Assembly: GCA_041392805.1 (NCBI GenBank)
Contig: JAWKLJ010000001.1
Location: 2,604,001-2,668,000, forward strand
Reading direction: 5' to 3'
DNA: 64,000 nucleotides
Source: Saprospiraceae bacterium
GTDB lineage: Bacteria; Bacteroidota; Bacteroidia; Chitinophagales; Saprospiraceae
Shown: positions 19,147 to 28,817 of the stretch, in pieces
How the letters are laid out: each line of letters begins with the position of its first letter
Position numbering within the stretch: the stretch's first letter is position 1
Program-made: the position numbers and the translations under genes
Notes under the pieces: generated by a model
Database searches by the model: none
What the model was told of the DNA's origin: nothing
The model's input: the letters and a program-made list of their open reading frames with translations, nothing else

Positions 19147-19207
19147 GACCATTCATTTAAATAGAAACTGAAAGGATGTAACAGGAATTGCCGGACATGG
19201 TTCACTT

Positions 19208-19696
19208 TCAAAACAAGCTCCCTTGACGGGCGAAACTTAGAGGGTTTTCATGTTCCAATAAGCGGCGCTTCATATCAAGGCCATAAAAATAGCCATGTAG
19301 GTCGCCGTTCTTGGCAATCACCCGGTGACAGGGCACTATAATGGCGATTGGATTATTGCGATTGGCCAAACCAACAGCTCGCACAGCCGTGGGATTTCCG
19401 ATTTTTTCGGCAATAGCCGAATAACTGCTGGTCCGCCCAAAAGGAATCTTGAGCAATTCGCGCCAGACGGATTGATTGAAATCTGTTGCGTCCCCCCAGT
19501 TAAGTTGGAGATCAAATTGCGTTCGTTTGCCCTTGCAGTATTCATCCAATTGGACTACACATTCTTTTAAGGCGGGCGCAATAGGTCCAGTGGGGCAAGG
19601 TTTTTTACTCACTATTTTAACCGATTGAATGCCCAGCGAATTCCCTTTGATTTCGATGCAACCAAAAGGAGAAAGATAATGCGTGACTGCTAGCAT
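19208..19696 (-). CDS. ogt: Methylated-DNA-protein-cysteine methyltransferase
   Basis: 162 residues. The active-site motif IIVPCHRVIAKNG contains the acceptor cysteine. The helix-turn-helix recognition segment (TSSYSAIAEKIGNPTAVRAVG) with its arginine finger precedes it. It removes O6-alkyl groups from guanine in one suicide reaction. Length fits the Ogt type without an Ada regulatory domain. Confidence 0.94.
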   Translation of the reverse strand: MLAVTHYLSPFGCIEIKGNSLGIQSVKIVSKKPCPTGPIAPALKECVVQLDEYCKGKRTQFDLQLNWGDATDFNQSVWRELLKIPFGRTSSYSAIAEKIGNPTAVRAVGLANRNNPIAIIVPCHRVIAKNGDLHGYFYGLDMKRRLLEHENPLSFARQGSLF

Positions 19697-19781
19697 GAAT
19701 GAAGTATTAATTCGCTTTAAAAATACTGTTTTTTTGGAAGGTAGCCTATTTTACGGTTAGCTTATAATGAAGACTTTACAC

Positions 19782-19816
19782 AAAAAAAAGCCGGTGAGAT
19801 AAATATCCCCCCGGCC
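19782..19816 (-). terminator. Rho-independent terminator after the FAS1 gene
   Basis: Minus-strand stem GCCGG..CCGGC (19811-19815 with 19790-19794), with partial inner pairing, followed by eight Ts (19782-19789). It lies 60 bp downstream of the FAS1 stop. Confidence 0.75.
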
Positions 19817-19876
19817 CTTAAGTTAGGCTCTATTTCCAAGAGCGTTTAAGCTGAGTATCAATCAATAAAGAATCTT

Positions 19877-22800
19877 CTATTTAGTGATGACAACTTGTTG
19901 CTGCAGAATACCTTTATTGGTTCTGAATTCCAAGAAGTAGTTACCAGCAGGTAGATTAGTTACGTCAACCTGATAGGAACCTTGGGGCCAGTTCCATTGT
20001 CTTACCAACTTGCCATCAATGTTCCAAAGCATAACTTTTGCTTTGTCAATACTTTCATCCAGTATATTGATATTCAATTGATCAACTACGGGATTTGGAA
20101 ATACTTTTATATTGAATACCGAAGTAGAAACATCTTCAACATTTGTTATGCTCTGTGGAAGAAGAACCGCATCAATGACATGTACTACACCATTATCTGC
20201 TTCTATATCAGCTACCACAACTTTTGCATTATTGATTAAAACACCTTCGGCGTTAATCGTTACTAAAATCGTCTCTCCTTGCAAAGTGGTGGCTACTTGT
20301 TGGTCCGAAAGCTCAGTTGATTTAACTTCCAATCCCAATACATGGTACAATAGAATGGTAGCCAAATCCCCGGTAGGGTCTTCCAACAGCGCCTCCACTG
20401 TCCCAGCTGGCAAGGCAGCAAAGGCAGCGTCCGTTGGTGCAAAGACCGTAAACGGCCCTGCGCCAGACAAGTCGTCGTCTAGCTCGGCAGCCAAAACGGC
20501 CGCTTCCAAGGTCTTGTGGACCTCACTTTCCAGGATCACATCGACCACCGTATTGCTCGGTAGTAAAACCGCATCGATCACGTGTACCACTCCATTGTCG
20601 GCTACAACATCAGCTACGGTAACCTGTGCATTGTTAATGAAAACGCCAGCAGAACCGACCGTCACCACCACATTTTTTCCCAGCAAGGTGGTCACCACCT
20701 GGTTGTCACTTAAGTCCGTGGAGCGAACATCGCCGCTCACCACATGGTGCAACAGGATATTCGCCAAATCCCCGGTGGGGTCTTCCAATAGCGCCTCAAC
20801 TGTCCCAGCTGGCAAGGCAGCAAAGGCAGCGTCCGTTGGTGCAAAGACCGTAAACGGCCCTGCGCCAGACAGGTCGTCGTCTAGCTCGGCAGCCAAAACG
20901 GCCGCTTCCAAGGTCGTGTGGACCTCACTTTCCAGGATCACGTCGACCACTGTATTGCTCGGTAGTAAAACCGCATCGATCACGTGTACCACTCCATTGT
21001 CGGCTACGATATCAGCTACAGTAACCTGTGCATTGTTAATGAAAACACCAGCAGAACCAACCGTCACCACCACATTTTTTCCCAGCAAGGTGGTCACCAC
21101 CTGGTTGTCACTTAAGTCTGTGGAGCGAACATCGCCGCTCACCACATGGTGCAACAGGATATTCGCCAAATCACCGGTGGGGTCTTCCAACAGCGCCTCA
21201 ACTGTCCCAGCTGGCAAGGCAGCAAAGGCAGCGTCCGTTGGTGCAAAGACCGTAAACGGCCCTGCGCCAGACAGGTCGTCGTCTAGCTCGGCAGCCAATA
21301 CGGCCGCTTCCAAGGTCGTGTGGACCTCACTTTCCAGGATCACATCGACCACCGTATTGCTCGGTAGTAAAACCGCATCGATCACGTGTACCACTCCATT
21401 GTCGGCTACAACATCAGCTACGGTAACCTGTGCATTGTTAATGAAAACGCCAGCAGAACCGACCGTCACCACCACATTTTTTCCCAGCAAGGTGGTCACC
21501 ACCTGGTTGTCACTTAAGTCCGTGGAGCGAACATCGCCGCTCACCACATGGTGCAACAGGATATTCGCCAAATCCCCGGTGGGGTCTTCCAATAGCGCCT
21601 CAACTGTCCCAGCTGGCAAGGCAGCAAAGGCAGCGTCCGTTGGTGCAAAGACCGTAAACGGCCCTGCGCCAGACAGGTCGTCGTCTAGCTCGGCAGCCAA
21701 AACGGCCGCTTCCAAGGTCGTGTGGACCTCACTTTCCAGGATCACGTCGACCACTGTATTGCTCGGTAGTAAAACCGCATCGATCACGTGTACCACTCCA
21801 TTGTCGGCTACGATATCAGCTACAGTAACCTGTGCATTGTTAATGAAAACACCAGCAGAACCAACCGTCACCACCACATTTTTTCCCAGCAAGGTGGTCA
21901 CCACCTGGTTGTCACTTAAGTCTGTGGAGCGAACATCGCCGCTCACCACATGGTGCAACAGGATATTCGCCAAATCACCGGTGGGGTCTTCCAACAGCGC
22001 CTCAACTGTCCCAGCTGGCAAGGCAGCAAAGGCAGCGTCCGTTGGTGCAAAGACCGTAAACGGCCCTGCGCCAGACAGGTCGTCGTCTAGCTCGGCAGCC
22101 AATACGGCCGCTTCCAAGGTCGTGTGGACCTCACTTTCCAGGATCACATCGACCACCGTATTGCTCGGTAGTAAAACCGCATCGATCACGTGTACCACTC
22201 CATTGTCGGCTACAACATCAGCTACGGTAACCTGTGCATTGTTAATGAAAACACCAGCAGAACTCACCGTCACCACCACATTTTTTCCCAGCAAAGTGGT
22301 CACCACCTGGTTGTCACTTAAGTCTGTGGAACGAACATCGCCGCTCACCACATGGTGCAACAGGATATTCGCCAAATCACCAGTTGGGTCTTCCAATAGC
22401 GCCTCAACTGTCCCAGCTGGCAAGGCAGCAAAGGCAGCGTCCGTCGGCGCAAAGACCGTAAACGGCCCTGCGCCAGACAGGTCGTCGTCTAGCTCGGCAG
22501 CCAATACAGCCGCTTCCAAAGTCGTGTGGACCTCACTTTCCAGGATCACATCGACCACCGTATTGCTCGGTAGTAAAACCGCATCGATCACGTGTACCAC
22601 TCCATTGTCGGCTACAACATCAGCTACGGTAACCTGTGCATTGTTAATGAAAACACCAGCAGAACTCACCGTCACCACCACATTTTTTCCCAGCAAAGTG
22701 GTCACCACCTGGTTGTCACTTAAGTCTGTGGAACGAACATCGCCGCTCACCACATGGTGCAACAGGATATTCGCCAAATCACCAGTTGGGTCTTCCAATA

Positions 22801-24232
22801 GCGCCTCAACTGTCCCAGCTGGCAAGGCAGCAAAGGCAGCGTCCGTCGGCGCAAAGACCGTAAACGGCCCTGCGCCAGACAGGTCGTCGTCTAGCTCGGC
22901 AGCCAATACAGCCGCTTCCAAAGTCGTGTGGACCTCACTTTCCAGGATCACATCGACCACCGTATTGCTCGGTAGTAAAACCGCATCGATCACGTGTACC
23001 ACTCCATTGTCGGCTACAACATCAGCTACGGTAACCTGTGCATTGTTAATGAAAACACCAGCAGAACTCACCGTCACCACCACATTTTTTCCCAGCAAAG
23101 TGGTCACCACCTGGTTGTCACTTAAGTCTGTGGAACGAACATCGCCGCTCACCACATGGTGCAACAGGATATTCGCCAAATCACCAGTTGGGTCTTCCAA
23201 TAGCGCCTCAACTGTCCCAGCTGGCAAGGCAGCAAAGGCAGCGTCCGTCGGCGCAAAGACCGTAAACGGCCCTGCGCCAGACAGGTCGTCGTCTAGCTCG
23301 GCAGCCAATACAGCCGCTTCCAAAGTCGTGTGGACCTCACTTTCCAGGATCACATCGACCACCGTATTGCTCGGTAGTAAAACCGCATCGATCACGTGTA
23401 CCACTCCATTGTCGGCTACAACATCAGCTACGGTAACCTGTGCATTGTTAATGAAAACGCCAGCAGAACTGACCGTCACCACCACATTTTTTCCCAGCAA
23501 AGTGGTCACCACCTGGTTGTCACTTAAGTCTGTGGAGCGAACATCGCCACTCACCACATGGTGCAACAGGATATTAGCCAAATCCCCGGTAGGGTCTTCC
23601 AATAGCGCCTCAACTGTCCCAGCTGGCAAGGCAGCAAAGGCAGCATCCGTCGGGGCAAAGACCGTAAACGGCCCTGCGCCAGATAAGTCGTCGTCTAGCT
23701 CGGCAGCCAAAACGGCCACTTCCAAGGTCGTGTGGACCTCACTTTCCAGGATCACATCGACCACTGTATTGCTCGGTAGTAAAACCGCATCGATCACGTG
23801 TACCACTCCATTGTCAGCTACGATATCAGCTACGGTAACCTGTGCATTGTTAATGAAAACGCCAGCAGCACTGACCGTCACCACCACATTTTTTCCCAGC
23901 AAAGTGGTCACCACCTGGTTGTCACTTAAGTCTGTGGAGCGAACATCGCCGCTCACCACATGGTGCAACAGGATATTCGCCAAATCGCCTGTAGGGTCTT
24001 CCAACAGCGCCTCAACTGTCCCAGCTGGCAAGGCAGCAAAAGCAGCGTCCGTTGGTGCAAAGACCGTAAACGGCCCTGCGCCAGATAAGTCGTCGTCTAG
24101 CTCGGCAGCCAAAACGGCCGCTTCCAAGATCGTGTGATCAGCGCTGTTAACAATAACATTTACAACCGTATTTTGTGCAGCGATGAAAGAGACAGAGAGC
24201 AAAAGGAGGAAAAAAGTAAACCAACTTTTCAT
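19877..24232 (-). CDS. Secreted ten-FAS1-domain adhesin-like protein with T9SS sorting domain
   Basis: 1451 residues. A Sec signal (MKSWFTFFLLLLSVSFIAAQ) is followed by ten tandem fasciclin domains of 134 residues and a C-terminal type A sorting domain (KVFPNPVVDQLNINI ... GILQQQVVITK) for type IX secretion. Each FAS1 domain shows the H1 box FTVFAPTDAAFAALP and H2 box NGVVHVIDAVLLP. FAS1 domains mediate adhesion to surfaces or matrix; this one is likely exported to the cell surface or biofilm. Domains 2-9 are nearly identical, and 1 and 10 are more diverged, as expected if the array grew from its middle. It is monocistronic and divergent from the amylase gene. Confidence 0.93.
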   Translation of the reverse strand: MKSWFTFFLLLLSVSFIAAQNTVVNVIVNSADHTILEAAVLAAELDDDLSGAGPFTVFAPTDAAFAALPAGTVEALLEDPTGDLANILLHHVVSGDVRSTDLSDNQVVTTLLGKNVVVTVSAAGVFINNAQVTVADIVADNGVVHVIDAVLLPSNTVVDVILESEVHTTLEVAVLAAELDDDLSGAGPFTVFAPTDAAFAALPAGTVEALLEDPTGDLANILLHHVVSGDVRSTDLSDNQVVTTLLGKNVVVTVSSAGVFINNAQVTVADVVADNGVVHVIDAVLLPSNTVVDVILESEVHTTLEAAVLAAELDDDLSGAGPFTVFAPTDAAFAALPAGTVEALLEDPTGDLANILLHHVVSGDVRSTDLSDNQVVTTLLGKNVVVTVSSAGVFINNAQVTVADVVADNGVVHVIDAVLLPSNTVVDVILESEVHTTLEAAVLAAELDDDLSGAGPFTVFAPTDAAFAALPAGTVEALLEDPTGDLANILLHHVVSGDVRSTDLSDNQVVTTLLGKNVVVTVSSAGVFINNAQVTVADVVADNGVVHVIDAVLLPSNTVVDVILESEVHTTLEAAVLAAELDDDLSGAGPFTVFAPTDAAFAALPAGTVEALLEDPTGDLANILLHHVVSGDVRSTDLSDNQVVTTLLGKNVVVTVSSAGVFINNAQVTVADVVADNGVVHVIDAVLLPSNTVVDVILESEVHTTLEAAVLAAELDDDLSGAGPFTVFAPTDAAFAALPAGTVEALLEDPTGDLANILLHHVVSGDVRSTDLSDNQVVTTLLGKNVVVTVGSAGVFINNAQVTVADIVADNGVVHVIDAVLLPSNTVVDVILESEVHTTLEAAVLAAELDDDLSGAGPFTVFAPTDAAFAALPAGTVEALLEDPTGDLANILLHHVVSGDVRSTDLSDNQVVTTLLGKNVVVTVGSAGVFINNAQVTVADVVADNGVVHVIDAVLLPSNTVVDVILESEVHTTLEAAVLAAELDDDLSGAGPFTVFAPTDAAFAALPAGTVEALLEDPTGDLANILLHHVVSGDVRSTDLSDNQVVTTLLGKNVVVTVGSAGVFINNAQVTVADIVADNGVVHVIDAVLLPSNTVVDVILESEVHTTLEAAVLAAELDDDLSGAGPFTVFAPTDAAFAALPAGTVEALLEDPTGDLANILLHHVVSGDVRSTDLSDNQVVTTLLGKNVVVTVGSAGVFINNAQVTVADVVADNGVVHVIDAVLLPSNTVVDVILESEVHKTLEAAVLAAELDDDLSGAGPFTVFAPTDAAFAALPAGTVEALLEDPTGDLATILLYHVLGLEVKSTELSDQQVATTLQGETILVTINAEGVLINNAKVVVADIEADNGVVHVIDAVLLPQSITNVEDVSTSVFNIKVFPNPVVDQLNINILDESIDKAKVMLWNIDGKLVRQWNWPQGSYQVDVTNLPAGNYFLEFRTNKGILQQQVVITK
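20150..24175 (-). repeat. Coding tandem array of ten 402-bp FAS1 repeats
   Basis: The period is 402 bp. Nucleotide variants show layers. Three consecutive units in the middle share GCAGAACTCACCGTC and CCGTCGGCGC signatures and look identical. Four units nearer 20500-22100 alternate between CTACAACATCAGCTACGG and CTACGATATCAGCTACAG, so that block was copied as 804-bp dimers. Array length is likely unstable, and assembly collapse or expansion is possible. Confidence 0.9.
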
Positions 24233-24470
24233 AATGGAACTTTATAGTTTTAGGAATCTCATGAATTAACATTGAGTTCGAACAGCGGTCGGCTATAAAT
24301 GTTGGTAGAAACCAATAGCGCTTTTCCTAAACCTACAGTGTTTGACAAGGATTAGTCAAAAGGGAAGATTTAATTTACTAAACAGGTATTTGTCGTGAAT
24401 TGTCCCCAGTGCGAAAAAGTCAAGATGGTCGGAGCTCTTTCTAAAATAAATAACTGTACTTAATGCGGAT

Positions 24471-24503
24471 TTTAGGGATACGCCCAAAAAGTAAGTACTT
24501 TTG
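24471..24503 (+). promoter_or_regulatory. Candidate promoter of the GH13 gene
   Basis: -7 TACTTTTG at 24496-24503 matches TAnnTTTG, with TTTA at 24471-24474 as a weak -33 at 21 bases. It lies about 57 bp before the start codon in the divergent FAS1/amylase gap (24233-24559), where nothing else was recognised. Confidence 0.55.
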
Positions 24504-24559
24504 GCGCTTGTTTAGAGGTAGTCTCTTGGGCTACAAACAAGCACTCAATCATAAATTCA

Positions 24560-27142
24560 ATGAGAAAATCACTTTTACGCATTTTGTTAATAAACCTGGC
24601 ATGCTTCATACTCACAAATAGTGCTTATAGCCAAACCGTGCCCCTGACTTTTCAGGTAGACATGAGCCAGGAAAATGTATCAATAGATGGCGTCCATGTA
24701 GCCGGCAATTTTCAGATAGCAGCCGGATTTGGTAGTAATTGGGATCCTGGAGCTACGCCCATGAGTAATCCAAACGGCGCTAATAAATATGAGCTGACGG
24801 TGATGGTGCCACCTGGAACTTACCTCTATAAGTTTATAAATGGAAATGAGTGGAGTGACAAACCGGAACAACCTACAGCGGATTGTGCCTTATCGGACGG
24901 CGGCGGCAATTTCAATCGCCAAGTGATTGTCGGAAGCCAAGGAGTGACCATGCCCATTATACAATTTGATTCTTGTAACGCCATACTGCGCTTTTCGGTC
25001 AATATGAGCATGGAGTCAGTTCCAGCAGAAGGCGTACATGTGATGGGGAATTTCCAGGAAGCAGCTGGCTTTAGCAACAATTGGGACCCAAGCTCAATTC
25101 GGATGCTAGACAATAATGCGGATGGCATTTATGAAATTGAAATCCAAGTCCCTCCAGGTAATTACGAATACCTTTTTGTCAATGGCAACACCCTGGGTGG
25201 CGCAGAAAACCCTCCTACTGTTTGTACTTCGAATGGTGACAATAGCCGTAGGGTTCGTACCCTCACCGTGAAAGTAGGTGATGCCCCTTCCCTAACCAAA
25301 TGTTTTAATAGTTGTACGACCTGTGATCCAGCCATTGATCCAAATTATGAAACCCATTGGTGGAATGACGCGGTTTTTTACGAAATTTTTGTCCGTAGTT
25401 TTTATGATAGCAATGGTGATGGGATAGGTGATTTTCAAGGGATTATTCAAAAATTAGACTACCTGAATGATGGCGACCCTCAAACGGATGATGATTTAGG
25501 CATCACGGGTATTTGGCTAATGCCCATGATGGAATCGCCCTCTTATCATGGCTATGACGTGACCAACTATTACGCCACTGAACCTGATTATGGAACTATG
25601 GCCGATTTTCAAGCATTGTTGGATGCCGCCCATTCAAGAGGGATTAAGGTCATTATTGATTTTGTTATGAACCACAGCTCCAATCAGCATCCCTGGTTTA
25701 CACAATCCGCTAATAACCAAAACGGCTTCCGTGATTGGTACCGATGGTCGGATAATCATCCAGGTTATTCAGGGCCCTGGGGGCAAAATGTGTGGCACCA
25801 ACGGAATGGAAACTATTATTATGGCCTGTTTTGGGATGGTATGCCCGATTTGAATTATAGTAATCCGGTAGTGAAGGAAACCTTATTTGATGTGGCCGAA
25901 TTTTGGCTAGATAAAGGAGTGGATGGTTTCCGGCTGGATGCCATTAAATACCTTGATGAAGATGGTAGTGTGCTGGAAAATACCCCGGAAACGCTTCAGT
26001 TGTTGGAAGACTTTCATGTTTTATATAAAAACGCCAATCCGGATGCAGTAACCGTAGGAGAGGTTTGGTCAAATACAGCCTCCATTTTACCTTATATTCA
26101 AAATGATCGCCTAGATCTTTGTTTTGAATTTGATCTCGCTTATTCGATCATCGGAGGGATTAACGGTAATAGCCCCAACCCGATTAACAACCAAATCCAA
26201 ACGATTCAAGCCAGTTATCCGCGACTACAATATGCTACTTTTCTAACGAATCATGATATTGACCGGATTTTCAGTCAATTCGGCTCCAATACGGACAAAA
26301 TGAAATTGGCGGCTTCGCTTTACCTCACTTTGCCAGGCATTCCATTTATCTACTATGGGGAAGAAATCGGGATGACAGGAACTGGAGCTCACGAAAACAT
26401 CCGACGCCCCATGCAATGGAGCGCCGGAACTCATGGTGGTTTTTCTACTAGCATACCTTGGCAATCGCTTGGGAGTAATTACTTATCCAACCATGTGGAG
26501 GAGCAACAAAGCAACCCCAATTCTTTATGGCGTCATTACCAAAAGCTGGTCCATCTGCGAAATGAGCATGCTCCACTTCGTCGAGGTTACCTCCTTTCAA
26601 TGGAAGCAACTGATGATATATTGGCATATACACGAATTTATGAGGAAGAAGCAGTCATACTTGTTTCAAATTTGGGCAACCAATCATTGAATCCCTCTTT
26701 GTCCATGGCCATTTCTTCTTTGCCCCCGGGAGCTTACCAGGTGACGGAGCTGCTGAGTGAAAGTAATTGGGGCACTTTGATGGTCAATGAAAATGGGGGA
26801 TTCAGTAACTGGTTCCCCAGCAATACCAACCTACTGTCAAGGGATACCTGGGCCTTATTGATTTCCCAAAAGCCGGTGAGTACCCCTATTGCCTTGGAAA
26901 CCGACGTTGATATCGCTCTTTTCCCCAACCCTGTTTCTCAAAAGCTGAACTTGAAATGGGAGGAAGCTTCTCCTGTAAACACCTTGGTGCAGATCTTTGA
27001 TGTGAATGGAAAAAAATTGATGGAAAAATCCTTTATGGGTCAATCCGCAACGCTAGACGTATCCGCATTTTCAGCAGGTATTTATTTTTTAAAAGTATGG
27101 AGAGACGGAAAACAGAAAACTAAACGGTTGATCGTCAAGTAA
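24560..27142 (+). CDS. Secreted GH13 alpha-amylase-family enzyme with two starch-binding-like domains and T9SS sorting domain
   Basis: 860 residues. After a signal peptide there are two similar CBM-type beta-domains (GVHVAGNFQIAAGFGSNWDP and GVHVMGNFQEAAGFSNNWDP, residues about 30-240). A GH13 barrel follows, with VIIDFVMNHSS, the nucleophile in VDGFRLDAIKYL (about D460), the acid/base in VTVGEVWS (about E500) and the third acid in FLTNHDIDR. A C-terminal sorting domain starts at IALFPNPVSQKLNL. It probably hydrolyses starch- or glycogen-like alpha-glucans outside the cell. The barrel appears catalytically complete. Confidence 0.94.
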   Translation: MRKSLLRILLINLACFILTNSAYSQTVPLTFQVDMSQENVSIDGVHVAGNFQIAAGFGSNWDPGATPMSNPNGANKYELTVMVPPGTYLYKFINGNEWSDKPEQPTADCALSDGGGNFNRQVIVGSQGVTMPIIQFDSCNAILRFSVNMSMESVPAEGVHVMGNFQEAAGFSNNWDPSSIRMLDNNADGIYEIEIQVPPGNYEYLFVNGNTLGGAENPPTVCTSNGDNSRRVRTLTVKVGDAPSLTKCFNSCTTCDPAIDPNYETHWWNDAVFYEIFVRSFYDSNGDGIGDFQGIIQKLDYLNDGDPQTDDDLGITGIWLMPMMESPSYHGYDVTNYYATEPDYGTMADFQALLDAAHSRGIKVIIDFVMNHSSNQHPWFTQSANNQNGFRDWYRWSDNHPGYSGPWGQNVWHQRNGNYYYGLFWDGMPDLNYSNPVVKETLFDVAEFWLDKGVDGFRLDAIKYLDEDGSVLENTPETLQLLEDFHVLYKNANPDAVTVGEVWSNTASILPYIQNDRLDLCFEFDLAYSIIGGINGNSPNPINNQIQTIQASYPRLQYATFLTNHDIDRIFSQFGSNTDKMKLAASLYLTLPGIPFIYYGEEIGMTGTGAHENIRRPMQWSAGTHGGFSTSIPWQSLGSNYLSNHVEEQQSNPNSLWRHYQKLVHLRNEHAPLRRGYLLSMEATDDILAYTRIYEEEAVILVSNLGNQSLNPSLSMAISSLPPGAYQVTELLSESNWGTLMVNENGGFSNWFPSNTNLLSRDTWALLISQKPVSTPIALETDVDIALFPNPVSQKLNLKWEEASPVNTLVQIFDVNGKKLMEKSFMGQSATLDVSAFSAGIYFLKVWRDGKQKTKRLIVK

Positions 27143-27166
27143 ATTTCAAGCATTGGCCTCAAATAA

Positions 27167-27445
27167 TTAACCATGCCGCTTTTTTAAAACATTAATCACA
27201 TCGTCCAACGTATACCCCTTTGCAACGAGTAAAACAATGTAGTGGTACATCAAATCAGCAGCCTCTCCAAGGAATAATTCCTCGTCGTCGTCTTTGGCTT
27301 CAATGACCAGTTCCACGGCCTCTTCGCCTACCTTTTGGGCAATTTTATTGATCCCCTTTTTAAACAAAGAAGTCGTATAGGATTGATCAGAAGGGTTGTT
27401 TTTCCTATCCTGAATAATAGCTTCCAATTGTTTTAAAAATTCCAT
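27167..27445 (-). CDS. hisE: Phosphoribosyl-ATP diphosphatase
   Basis: About 92 residues from 27445 (MEFLKQLEAIIQDRKNNP). The MazG-type helical metal motif KVGEEAVELVIEAKDDD and EAADLMYHYIVLL are present. It removes pyrophosphate from PR-ATP, the second histidine step. The frame is open upstream to 27520, overlapping the end of hisI in another frame, which is compatible with a former hisIE fusion or simple close packing. Last gene of the his operon, convergent with the amylase gene 24 bp away. Confidence 0.9.
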   Translation of the reverse strand: MEFLKQLEAIIQDRKNNPSDQSYTTSLFKKGINKIAQKVGEEAVELVIEAKDDDEELFLGEAADLMYHYIVLLVAKGYTLDDVINVLKKRHG

Positions 27446-27479
27446 GCATTTATTTTTGGTTCGCTGAGCATGTTTGTGG

Positions 27480-27812
27480 TCAGAGAAGGTTATTTTTTTC
27501 GTTAAAACAGGTATCTGCACCGGTATGACAAACAGGGCCTACTGGATTGACTTTCATTAAAAGGGTGTCCTGATCACAGTCCACTTTAATATCCACGACA
27601 TGTAAAAAATTACCCGAAGTCTCTCCTTTGGTCCACAACCTGTTTTTGGTGCGACTAAAGAAGGTGACCACTTTATCAGCAATCGTTTTTTCCAAAGCCG
27701 CAGCATCCATATAGCCCAACATTAACACCTTTTGTGTCTGGGCATCCTGAATGATGACAGGGAGGAGACCATTGGTTTTTTCGAAATCGAGGTCAGCAGT
27801 ATTTATATTCAT
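27480..27812 (-). CDS. hisI: Phosphoribosyl-AMP cyclohydrolase
   Basis: 110 residues. Zn/Mg-site residues appear in VDCDQDTLLMKV and CHTGADTCF; VLMLGYMDAAALEKT and SRTKNRLWTKGETSG are typical of the family. It opens the adenine ring of PR-AMP, the third histidine step. In many Bacteroidota hisI and hisE are one fused gene; here they are two, 34 bp apart. Confidence 0.93.
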   Translation of the reverse strand: MNINTADLDFEKTNGLLPVIIQDAQTQKVLMLGYMDAAALEKTIADKVVTFFSRTKNRLWTKGETSGNFLHVVDIKVDCDQDTLLMKVNPVGPVCHTGADTCFNEKNNLL

Positions 27813-27861
27813 GTGTTGCGGATTAATGCTTTGTGCAATAAATAATTTAACAGCCGAAAAC

Positions 27862-27914
27862 CAGCTGATGTCGGTGAAAACACCGACCCAGCTGATGTCG
27901 GTGAAAACACCGAC
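27862..27914. repeat. Two 26-bp direct repeats, each a GATGTCGGTG hairpin
   Basis: Units 27862-27887 and 27889-27914 read CAGCTGATGTCGGTG-AAAA-CACCGAC. They lie in the 105-bp gap between hisF and hisI. The same hairpin is found at 40665-40689. Confidence 0.8.
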
Positions 27915-27917
27915 ATC

Positions 27918-28673
27918 TCAAGCCCTCACCGGCACTCCCCGGCCACTCAAATACGTCTTCAAATCCCCAATCTCAATCTCCCGAAAGTGGAAAATACTGG
28001 CAGCCAAACCAGCATCGGCCTTCCCTGCTGTAAACACATCATAAAAGTGTTCCATATTTCCTGCCCCCCCAGAAGCAATCACAGGGATAGACAAACTTTC
28101 CGACACTTGTGCCAGGGCTTGGTTGGCAAAACCAGCTTTGGTTCCGTCGTGATTCATGGAGGTAAATAGGATTTCGCCTGCCCCTCTGTTTTCGGCCTCT
28201 TTCACCCATTCTAAAAGTCGCCTTTCAGTTGGAAGGCGGCCGCCATTGAGGTGGACAATCCACTCTCCGTCCACTTGTTTGGCATCTACGGCTAGTACAA
28301 CAAATTGGCTACCAAAATTCAGCGCCAGTTCTTCGATTAACTTGGGATTGCGGACGGCCGCAGAGTTGATCGAAATCTTATCGGCACCAGATGCTAATAA
28401 CACATCTACATCCTCAATCGACTTAATTCCACCACCGATGGTGAAAGGGATATTGAGGTGTTGGGCGATATTGCGAGCCAATGCAGCTAGGGTCTTGCGC
28501 TTTTCATGTGTCGCCGTGATATCCAAAAAGACAAGCTCGTCGGCACCTTTTTCGCTGTAGATGGCCCCCAACTCGACAGGGTCGCCAGCATCGCGAAGGT
28601 TAACAAAATTGACCCCTTTGACGGTGCGACCGTCTTTGATGTCTAGGCAAGGTATGATACGTTTGGCAAGCAT
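27918..28673 (-). CDS. hisF: Imidazole glycerol phosphate synthase cyclase subunit
   Basis: About 251 residues from 28673 (MLAKRIIPCLDIKDGRTVKG); the frame continues to 28754 but that extension only translates a 15-bp repeat. A (beta/alpha)8 barrel carries the two catalytic aspartates in CLDIKDG and in VLAVDAKQ, and phosphate-binding GGGIKS and ASGGAG. It uses ammonia from HisH to form IGP and AICAR, the fifth histidine step. Confidence 0.95.
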   Translation of the reverse strand: MLAKRIIPCLDIKDGRTVKGVNFVNLRDAGDPVELGAIYSEKGADELVFLDITATHEKRKTLAALARNIAQHLNIPFTIGGGIKSIEDVDVLLASGADKISINSAAVRNPKLIEELALNFGSQFVVLAVDAKQVDGEWIVHLNGGRLPTERRLLEWVKEAENRGAGEILFTSMNHDGTKAGFANQALAQVSESLSIPVIASGGAGNMEHFYDVFTAGKADAGLAASIFHFREIEIGDLKTYLSGRGVPVRA

Positions 28674-28690
28674 TTTTTTTGGTTTAAGTT

Positions 28691-28735
28691 GTAAGTCAAG
28701 AAGTCGTAAGTTCTGAAGTCGTAAGTCTTGAAGTC
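28691..28735. repeat. Three 15-bp tandem repeats
   Basis: GTAAGTCAAGAAGTC, GTAAGTTCTGAAGTC and GTAAGTCTTGAAGTC follow each other just upstream of hisF. A related GGAAGTCGGAAGTCGG occurs in the inverted repeat at 35052. Confidence 0.75.
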
Positions 28736-28817
28736 GAAAAAAGGTGAAGGACATATCCCAGCATTTTCATTTTCATTTTAATTGCCATTTTGATTAAAAG
28801 GTCTTAAAATCAATAGG

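Noticed and set aside
20112..24137. Open plus-strand frame of about 1340 codons opposite the FAS1 gene
   Set aside because: The 402-bp period is a multiple of three, so one stop-free antisense unit stays stop-free in all copies. The translation is low-complexity Ser/Thr/Ala/Lys with no start context or family match.
28691..28735. Three 15-bp repeats as a possible CRISPR remnant
   Set aside because: Units are contiguous, with no spacers, and there are no cas genes.
28674..28754. N-terminal extension of HisF
   Set aside because: It translates the 15-bp intergenic repeats; the family start is MLAKRIIPCLDIKDG.
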